DNA of 17,204 nt from JAABRU01 sp050180235 (lineage in GTDB: Bacteria; Desulfobacterota; Desulfobacteria; Desulfobacterales; Desulfococcaceae). Location of the stretch: assembly GCA_050180235.1 (NCBI GenBank), contig JBFXEJ010000121.1, forward strand, positions 1-17,204, in the 5' to 3' direction. The notes under the pieces are model-generated. The model was not told the origin of the DNA. It worked only from the letters and a program-made list of their open reading frames with translations, and did not search any database. This document shows positions 1-4,505 of the stretch, in pieces. Both the position numbers and the translations under genes were made by a program. How positions within the stretch are numbered: the first letter of the stretch is position 1; the number at the start of each line of letters is the position of its first letter.

Positions 1-1
1 T

Positions 2-115
2 TTTAAAATACTTTCAGACAAATATAGAAACAGAAGAAAAAGATTTGAGTTAAGATTCAGGCTGATCGCAGGCATTTATAATTTTGAATTGAAATCAAGA
101 GGAAATGACTTTTGA
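2..115 (+). CDS. DDE transposase, C-terminal fragment (partial, enters from outside the window)
   Basis: The frame starting at base 2 is open from the window edge to TGA at 113-115. It reads through ILSDKYRNRRKRFEL and then FRLIAGIYNFEL. This matches the end of many IS4/IS5-group transposases, in which a RNRRKR-F-L-R-LIAG-YN-EL stretch closes the catalytic domain just before the stop. Only about 37 residues are visible, so family assignment is by this motif alone, and catalytic residues would lie upstream of the window. The nearby 9-bp inverted pair at 136-144 and 193-201 is too short to be called the element's end. Whether the whole element is intact cannot be seen. Confidence 0.6.
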   Translation, partial: FKILSDKYRNRRKRFELRFRLIAGIYNFELKSRGNDF

Positions 116-450
116 AAGAGGTCTATTATTTCGGGAGTTCATACTGCAAAATCAGATAATTTTTTTTAATCCTGCTACAGTATAACTGCTCCGTATGAAC
201 TGGGCAATGATGAAGCAGCATTACCTCATGAACTTTATCCATTATTTTCTGTCTGTTGTACTTGACATAAGCAACCCCTCAAATTATTATGCTGAATTTG
301 CTCAAACAGGCAGCAGCAGTAATATTGAGAAATGAAAGAACCTGTCAGTACAAAGGTTCCCTCATAAGTGCTGTTTTTGGCTGTTATCAGAGGAAAATGA
401 CCTGATAATAAATGGTTATATGTAAAAAAAATAAATAGGGGAAAAATTTT
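116..450. other. Non-coding interval between the transposase end and the DUF4375 gene
   Basis: I see no convincing gene on either strand in these 335 bases. The 97-codon reverse frame that overlaps it runs into the DUF4375 gene and has no ribosome site or family resemblance. The interval contains a 9-bp inverted pair (136-144, 193-201) that probably belongs to the edge of the preceding insertion element. It also holds a promoter-like pair of hexamers at 262-290. Confidence 0.6.
262..290 (+). promoter_or_regulatory. Predicted sigma70-type promoter upstream of the DUF4375 gene
   Basis: TTGACA at 262-267 is a perfect -35 hexamer. After exactly 17 bases comes TATTAT at 285-290, which matches the -10 consensus at five of six positions. 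Transcription would start near 297 and give a leader of about 150 bases before the start codon at 451. It is the best promoter match I noticed in the intergenic regions, but it was found by eye, without a background model. Confidence 0.5.
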
Positions 451-987
451 ATGGGTATATTCAAGGCTTTTTTCAGCAAATCTGACAAACCAGATAAACA
501 GATGGAAAAAGATACTTTCAATTTCCATAAACTCATAGAATCTGACAATATAAATAACAGTATAATTGAATTTGATAATTATATTGGCTGTTTGTGTGCC
601 TACGGCGATGATATGTCCAAGTTAAACGATTACCAAAAAAATTTCTATTACAATCAATGTATAGAAAGGGAAATCAACAATGGCGGTTTTAGCCAGTTCT
701 ACTCGAATTCTTCGGGTGATTTTGCCCATGAGGTTATTGTCTCCCTAAAAGCGGTCGGCGCAGATAAAACAGCGGAGACTGTTTTGAAAGCAAACGGTTT
801 ATTTCCTGACGGGAAGGTGCCTAAAGACAGAGAAAAAAGGCAGGAAATTTTGGAAAAAATAGAAGAAAACGCAAGTGATAAATGGGGAGAACTTGAAGAA
901 AAGTTTATGGCATACGAAGAAGATTTAAATTCACTTAATATGGCCTATATAAAGAACAACAAAGAAAAATTCAATCCGGACACATAA
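451..987 (+). CDS. DUF4375 / DMP19-family protein
   Basis: This 178-residue protein has no signal peptide or membrane segment, so it should be cytoplasmic. From about residue 45 onward it shows the DUF4375 (DMP19-like) pattern: LNDYQKNFYYNQCIEREINNG, then GFSQFYSNSSGDFAHE, then an alternating helical stretch with ALKAVGA-type spacing and FPDGKVPKDREKR. The conserved NGGF-Q-Y/F-N core is present. DMP19-type folds are known as a DNA-mimic in Neisseria, but most DUF4375 proteins have no established role and none is claimed here. The start is ATG 451, preceded by a purine stretch TAGGGGAA at 436-442. The N-terminal 40 residues are lysine-rich and not part of the family core. It stands alone between repeats and shows no functional link to its neighbours. 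Confidence 0.75.
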   Translation: MGIFKAFFSKSDKPDKQMEKDTFNFHKLIESDNINNSIIEFDNYIGCLCAYGDDMSKLNDYQKNFYYNQCIEREINNGGFSQFYSNSSGDFAHEVIVSLKAVGADKTAETVLKANGLFPDGKVPKDREKRQEILEKIEENASDKWGELEEKFMAYEEDLNSLNMAYIKNNKEKFNPDT

Positions 988-1017
988 GGTGATTTATGAA
1001 CTGATGTTACGCAGATT

Positions 1018-1088
1018 CGTCATACCGGTGAAAGCCGGTATCCGGAACCGTCTGAAAATACCGGATTCCGGCTTTCTCCGGAATGACG
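1018..1088. repeat. REP-like palindrome
   Basis: The 28-base left arm at 1018-1045 and the 28-base right arm at 1061-1088 are reverse complements at 25 of 28 positions, separated by a 15-base loop. The arms contain GGTGAAAGCCGGTATCCGG-type sequence rich in CCGG. A long stem with CCGG steps immediately downstream of a gene is typical of repetitive extragenic palindromes, and it could also slow or end transcription from the DUF4375 gene. No T-run follows, so it is not called as an intrinsic terminator. Confidence 0.7.
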
Positions 1089-1127
1089 GGAAATACAGCA
1101 GTCTGCCGGATTCTGAAGGTTTGGCGT

Positions 1128-1231
1128 AAGGTGATTTCCAGAAAAGAATATACCATCAAAGTATCAAAAGCTTCCAGCTTTTGCCCTGTGCCTGTGAACT
1201 GAACCGGGATATTTATTTTCAAAAATCACCT
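1128..1231. repeat. MITE-like miniature inverted-repeat element, copy 1
   Basis: This 104-base unit starts AAGGTGATTTCC and ends AAAAATCACCT. The outer roughly 26 bases on each side are imperfect reverse complements. A central small hairpin, AAAAGCT-TCC-AGCTTTT, sits at 1166-1182. A second copy at 3144-3241 is about 90% identical apart from a 6-base duplication here (GTGCCT near 1188-1193). Two copies in a few kilobases, terminal inverted repeats and no coding capacity fit a miniature non-autonomous element. Confidence 0.7.
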
Positions 1232-1251
1232 AACATCAGATCAGTAAATCA

Positions 1252-1451
1252 GATATTGTAAAGGACAAAACAAAAAGGCATAAACAGAAAAAACAGAGAA
1301 TCAGTCACGTCACTCTGCTTCCGGCTCATCGTTATCGGATTTGACTGCCTCTCAAACACGAACAATGGCAAATTTTATTCAGGCACCTGAACTGACATTT
1401 CTGCTGCTGCCTGAACCCAAACAGATACCCACAAAGAGATAAGAAAAATAT
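1252..1451. other. Upstream region of der
   Basis: No gene is seen in these 200 bases. The last 60 bases are A-rich and contain only a weak purine stretch (AAGAGATAAG) as a ribosome site for Der. I did not identify a promoter with confidence. Confidence 0.5.
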
Positions 1452-3092
1452 ATGAAACCAATAGTCGCAGTTGTAGGACGCCCAAATGTGGGCAAATCCA
1501 CCTTTTTCAACCGGGTCACCAAAAGCCGTGATGCGCTGGTGGACAATTTTCCCGGTGTCACCCGTGACCGTCTGTACAGGGATGCCAAATGGGATGATGC
1601 TGAATTCACTATGGTGGATACAGGCGGATTTCTGGAAGATGATGATGACGCGTTTGCGCCCCATATCCGGGTGCAGATAGCGCAGGCTTTGGAAGAGGCT
1701 GATGCCATAATTCTGATGCTGGACGGCAAAGGCGGCATTTCCCCCTTTGACCGGGATATGATTCACATGCTCCGGGATATTCACAAACCTGTTTTTTATG
1801 CAGTCAACAAGATTGACGGAGCTGAGCAGGAACTGCAGCTTTCCGATTTTTACAGTCTTGGACTGGATGCTGCTGAAATTTATCCGGTTTCAGCGGAACA
1901 TGGATACGGTATCCCGGATTTTCTCGATGATTTGATTAAAATCCTGCCGCCGTCTGAACCGGATACTGCGGAGGATATGATCCGCATTTCGGTGGTGGGC
2001 AGACCCAATGCGGGAAAATCCTCTCTCATCAACCGGATACTGGGGCAGGATCGGATGTTGGTCAGTGAAGTTCCCGGCACAACGCGCGATGCAGTGGATA
2101 CGGTCTGCACAGCAAACGGGAAAAAATACTGCCTGGTGGATACCGCCGGCATCAGAAGAAAGGGCAGGGTATCGAAAAAAATTGAAAAGTTTTCCGTTAT
2201 CAAGGCGCTCAAAAGCCTTGACCGCTGTGATGTGGCCCTGATTGTGATGGATGCGCAGGAAGGTGTCACCGAGCAGGATATTACCATAGCGGGATATGCA
2301 CATGAACGGGGATGCGGCTGTATTCTTCTGATCAACAAATGGGATATGGTGGAGGAAAAGGACACACGCACACTCAGAAAATATATGGAGGAGGTACACC
2401 AGCATGCTCCGTTTCTGCATTTTGCCCCGGTTCTCACAGTTTCTGCCCTGACCGGTCAGCGCGTATCCAAAATCTTCAATCAGGTGGAAAGTGTGTATAC
2501 CCAGTACATCTCAAGGATTGGGACAGGCAAACTCAACCAGATTATGACTGAGGCATTAACACACAAGGAACCGCCCATGCACAATGGCAAGCGCCTGAAA
2601 TTCTATTATTCCACCCAGATTTCAGCCAAGCCGCCCACCTTTGTCACTTTTGTCAATTATCCGGATGAGGTGCATTTTTCCTATCAGCGTTATCTGATTA
2701 ACCGGATTCGGGAAGGCGCAGGGCTGACCATTACACCAGTCAGACTGATTCTGCGCCAGCGCACGGGCCGAATTGATTTTGGAGCCAGAAAAGACAGATT
2801 CGGAAAAGAAAAGGGCAGAGGCGTAAAAGACAATTCCGGAAAGGAAAAGGGCAGAGGCGTAAAAGACAATTCCGGAAAGGAAAAGGGCAGAGGCGTAAAA
2901 GACTATTCCGGAAAGGAAAAGGGCAGAGGCGTAAAAGACTATTCCGGAAAGGAAAAGGGCAGAGGCGTAAAAGACTATTCCGGAAAGGAAAAGGGCAGGG
3001 GCGTAAAAGACAATTCCGGAAAGGAAAAGGGCAGAGGCGTAAAAGACTATTCCGGAAAGGAAAAGATCAGAGGCAGGAAAGGAAAAAAATAA
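1452..3092 (+). CDS. der: Ribosome-assembly GTPase Der (EngA) with a repetitive basic C-terminal tail
   Basis: Der is a tandem two-domain GTPase that binds the 50S subunit late in assembly and is essential in most bacteria. Domain 1 has its P-loop GRPNVGKST at residues 9-17, DTGG at 56-59 and NKID at 119-122. Domain 2 has GRPNAGKSS at 183-191, DTAG at 230-233 and NKWD at 295-298. The KH-like RNA-binding domain fills about 355-440 and ends in the usual RLILRQR. Family members normally stop around 440-490 residues. This one continues to 546 with eight 12-residue units (451-546) of the type GKEKGRGVKD[N/Y]S. The start ATG 1452 gives the canonical MKPIVAVVGRPN opening, with a weak ribosome site. 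All GTPase motifs are intact, so the enzyme should be functional. The neighbours are repeats, so it appears monocistronic. Confidence 0.97.
   Translation: MKPIVAVVGRPNVGKSTFFNRVTKSRDALVDNFPGVTRDRLYRDAKWDDAEFTMVDTGGFLEDDDDAFAPHIRVQIAQALEEADAIILMLDGKGGISPFDRDMIHMLRDIHKPVFYAVNKIDGAEQELQLSDFYSLGLDAAEIYPVSAEHGYGIPDFLDDLIKILPPSEPDTAEDMIRISVVGRPNAGKSSLINRILGQDRMLVSEVPGTTRDAVDTVCTANGKKYCLVDTAGIRRKGRVSKKIEKFSVIKALKSLDRCDVALIVMDAQEGVTEQDITIAGYAHERGCGCILLINKWDMVEEKDTRTLRKYMEEVHQHAPFLHFAPVLTVSALTGQRVSKIFNQVESVYTQYISRIGTGKLNQIMTEALTHKEPPMHNGKRLKFYYSTQISAKPPTFVTFVNYPDEVHFSYQRYLINRIREGAGLTITPVRLILRQRTGRIDFGARKDRFGKEKGRGVKDNSGKEKGRGVKDNSGKEKGRGVKDYSGKEKGRGVKDYSGKEKGRGVKDYSGKEKGRGVKDNSGKEKGRGVKDYSGKEKIRGRKGKK
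2802..3089 (+). repeat. 36-bp in-frame tandem repeat, eight units, at the end of der
   Basis: Eight consecutive 36-base units encode GKEKGRGVKD followed by NS or YS. The first seven are nearly identical at the DNA level. The aat/tat alternation (Asn/Tyr) is the main variation, and a silent A-to-G change marks one unit near 2999. The last unit has diverged to GKEKIRGRKGKK and ends at the stop. Near-identity in silent positions points to recent expansion by slippage or unequal recombination. The unit carries net positive charge (three K, one R, against one E and one D), consistent with an extended RNA-binding tail. Confidence 0.95.
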
Positions 3093-3143
3093 AGGGCCAG
3101 AATAACTTCAACTTCCGGCCGGTTATCTGTATACCTGCAATTT

Positions 3144-3241
3144 AAGGTGATTTCCAGAAAAGAATATCCCATCAAAGCAGCAAAAGCTTCCGGCTTTTTC
3201 CCTGTGAACTGAAATGGGATATTTATTTTCAGAAATCACCT
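3144..3241. repeat. MITE-like miniature inverted-repeat element, copy 2
   Basis: This 98-base unit closely resembles 1128-1231 and lies in the same orientation. Its ends pair well: AGGTGATTTCCAGAAAAG on the left against the reverse complement of CTTTTTATTTC-like sequence and AAATCACCT on the right. The flanks read TTTAAGG and CCTTTAAA, so a short TA- or TTAA-type target duplication is possible but not proven. The internal AAAAGCTTCCGGCTTTT hairpin is at 3182-3198. Confidence 0.7.
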
Positions 3242-3420
3242 TTAAATCACCGTTTATATCCCATTGTTTCATCTTTATTCCCACATTCCTTCATTCTGAA
3301 AAAAAAGACAAGATTTTTCCAAAGAGTGAAACTCCATAAAATCTCCACATTTCCTCCGAAATTTCTCCATATTCATCTGTTATATTCCCCACAGACTTTG
3401 CGGAAAACAGTTTGTAAGCA
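3242..3420. other. Non-coding interval downstream of der
   Basis: This stretch is AT-rich and pyrimidine-biased, and no gene is supported on either strand. A reverse frame at 3380-3838 extends through it into the secreted-protein gene but has no ribosome site and looks like a shadow. I see no clear promoter for the gene at 3587 here. Confidence 0.5.
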
Positions 3421-3516
3421 GGTCAGCATAAATTTTCGGGTATAAATTCTGTAAACCAACCGGATTTTTTGGAAAAATCCGGTTTTTGAAATACACGAAA
3501 AATTTTGTTTGCCTGC
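3421..3516 (-). repeat. Dispersed ~97-bp hairpin repeat, copy 1 (inverted relative to 7827-7923)
   Basis: The reverse complement of this stretch closely matches 7827-7923. Shared blocks include GGCAAACAAAA, TTTTCGTGTATTTCAAAAA, the ACCGGATTTTT hairpin and CCGAAAATTTATG. The central hairpin here (about 3459-3487) pairs AACCGGATTTTT with AAAAATCCGGTTTTT. It lies directly upstream of the secreted-protein gene at 3587, whereas the other copy sits inside the envelope locus. Confidence 0.75.
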
Positions 3517-3586
3517 TTATATCCCTTTTCCGCATCTTTTCACGAAGCATCAGCTTCATAACGTTCACCAAAAAAAGGAGATGACT

Positions 3587-4093
3587 ATGACAAACATGAT
3601 CACAAAAGGACTTTTCACATTCGCTGCTCTGCTTATGCTGAGCCTTTGCGCTGTCACCTATGCGGGACAGGGACGCGGTATGGGGCAGGGGCATCCGGGG
3701 CCTGGGGGAAGAGGTTTCGGACCTCCGGCCACACATCTGCTTGACAAGGCTATTAACGAGAATATGGCAGCAGAAGCTCTGGCGGAAATCACCGGCAAGA
3801 CTCTGGAAGTGATAAAAGCTGAACTGGCTGCTTCCCATATGGCAGCAGTCATGGAAAGCAACAGCGTAGACCGGGATGCCTTTAAAACCCTTATGAATAC
3901 GAAAATGTCCGCGGCAGCCCAGAAAGCCGCAGACTGCGGACTGATTACAGCAGAACAGGCTGCTGAAATCATAGCAAAGATTGCATCATCCGCTTCAGAC
4001 ACGGATACCACAGAGGATTCAGATACCACAGAGGAAACAGAGACGGAGACAGTTACTGAAACGGTTTCTGAAACAGTTCAGTCTGCATTCTGA
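3587..4093 (+). CDS. Small secreted protein, function unknown
   Basis: A longer frame from 3509 exists, but AAAAAAGGAG at 3571-3580 sits six bases before ATG 3587, and translation from there opens with a good signal peptide (MTNMITKGLFTFAALLMLSL..VTYAG). The start gives 168 residues. After cleavage comes a Gly/Pro/Arg-rich linker (GQGRGMGQGHPGPGGRGFG), and then about 95 residues of predicted helix. These include ALAEITGKTLEVIKAEL and AADCGLITAEQAAEII, a pattern seen in small helical exported proteins. The acidic tail is rich in T, E and D (SDTDTTEDSDTTEETETETV). It is likely periplasmic or extracellular. I do not recognise a named family; Spy/CpxP-like or DUF2680-like helical proteins are alternatives. 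It precedes the envelope locus, but a 400-base repeat region separates them, so no operon is implied. Confidence 0.7.
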   Translation: MTNMITKGLFTFAALLMLSLCAVTYAGQGRGMGQGHPGPGGRGFGPPATHLLDKAINENMAAEALAEITGKTLEVIKAELAASHMAAVMESNSVDRDAFKTLMNTKMSAAAQKAADCGLITAEQAAEIIAKIASSASDTDTTEDSDTTEETETETVTETVSETVQSAF

Positions 4094-4186
4094 AAAAACA
4101 GACGGTATGGCAATTCTTTTCTGCGGACGGGCAAAAGCAGGTTTGTCCGCTCCGCAGATATTGCATAAATTTTTACAGGAAGGAAA

Positions 4187-4213
4187 GCAGCACAGGCTTC
4201 CAGCTTGTGCTGC
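4187..4213. terminator. Hairpin after the secreted-protein gene, possible terminator
   Basis: The 27-base sequence pairs GCAGCACA with TGTGCTGC, and the top of the stem is RGCT-TCCA-GCYT. It lies about 95 bases past the stop codon and is followed by ATCTTTAAAG rather than a long T-run, so termination is plausible but not strong. It shares its AGCTTCCAGCT core with hairpins at 1166-1182, 3182-3198, 4396-4413 and 4455-4473. Confidence 0.4.
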
Positions 4214-4223
4214 ATCTTTAAAG

Positions 4224-4305
4224 TAGTACACAACCAACTTAATTTTTAAATAATCCGACACGGTGATTTTGATAATATAAAAACTAAATTGGTCGTGTAG
4301 TAGTG
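4224..4305. repeat. Imperfect inverted repeat
   Basis: Around 4224-4247, GTAGTACACAACCAACTTAA pairs with the reverse complement of CTAAATTGGTCGTGTAGTAG around 4286-4305 with a few mismatches. The arms flank an AT-rich centre. It may be a small transposon remnant or a bidirectional hairpin. Confidence 0.5.
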
Positions 4306-4343
4306 CTTCATTTCACTTAAAATTGCCTGACTTAAAATTGTAG

Positions 4344-4370
4344 GTCGGATTAGCGCAAGCGTAATCCGAC
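4344..4370. repeat. GTCGGATTA palindrome
   Basis: GTCGGATTA at 4344-4352 and TAATCCGAC at 4362-4370 are perfect reverse complements around GCGCAAGCG. Palindromes with this GTCGGATTA...TAATCCGAC sequence are widespread extragenic repeats in proteobacterial genomes. A further half-site occurs at 4251-4259. Confidence 0.65.
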
Positions 4371-4388
4371 ATCCTGACTGAAGTTAAA

Positions 4389-4480
4389 AAAGTAGAACAA
4401 GCTTCCAGTTTGTGCCGGTGCATGAACAGACTGGAAGTTTGTGCCATTCAGAGGAACAAGCTGGAAGCTTGTTCTACTTT
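4389..4480. repeat. Inverted repeat with perfect 20-bp arms and internal AGCTTCCAGCT-type hairpins
   Basis: The 20 bases at 4389-4408 are an exact reverse complement of 4461-4480. Inside the unit are an imperfect hairpin AACAAGCT-TCC-AGTTTGT at about 4396-4412, a related GACTGGAAGTTTGTG at about 4429-4443, and a perfect 8-bp hairpin AACAAGCT-GGA-AGCTTGTT at 4455-4473. The unit ends 10 bases before the Shine-Dalgarno of the following gene, so it lies in or next to that gene's leader and could affect its expression. Confidence 0.75.
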
Positions 4481-4505
4481 AATCTGCGCCAAAGGAGGCT
4501 TTTCC

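Larger units (their letters stand above)
988..1251. repeat. Compound repeat cluster bounded by an imperfect inverted repeat
   Basis: The segment begins just after the DUF4375 stop codon. Its left edge (about 990-1008, GTGATTTATGAACTGATGTT) reappears in inverted form at about 1231-1250 with a few mismatches. Inside lie a REP-like hairpin (1018-1088) and a complete miniature inverted-repeat element (1128-1231). This looks like nested insertion of small mobile repeats, or one composite element. There is no credible protein-coding potential; the reverse frame at 1007-1222 consists of these repeats. Confidence 0.55.
4094..4505. repeat. Palindrome-rich intergenic region
   Basis: No gene is supported in this interval. 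It contains at least four independent inverted repeats: 4187-4213, 4224-4305, 4344-4370 and 4389-4480, listed separately or in the findings. The nine-base sequence TAATCCGAC occurs at 4251-4259 and again at 4362-4370. A Shine-Dalgarno sequence for the next gene closes the interval at 4491-4498. Confidence 0.6.

Noticed and set aside
235..528. A 97-codon reverse frame across the DUF4375 start
   Set aside because: It overlaps the promoter and gene start, has no ribosome site, and its translation is low-complexity aromatic sequence without family resemblance.
1332..2437. Several reverse-strand frames of 119 to 185 codons over der
   Set aside because: All are antisense to Der, whose motifs are fully intact. 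Their translations show no domain features.
2802..3089. Regular 36-bp repeats, resembling a CRISPR array
   Set aside because: The repeats are directly tandem with no spacers, are in frame with der, and encode a protein repeat.
3509..3586. Upstream start for the small secreted protein (ATG 3509)
   Set aside because: It lies inside the dispersed repeat and would bury the signal peptide. AAAAAAGGAG with good spacing supports ATG 3587.
4410..4505. Upstream start for paralogue 1 (ATG 4410)
   Set aside because: The extra 32 residues are encoded by the repeat hairpins. A strong Shine-Dalgarno and a signal peptide support ATG 4506.
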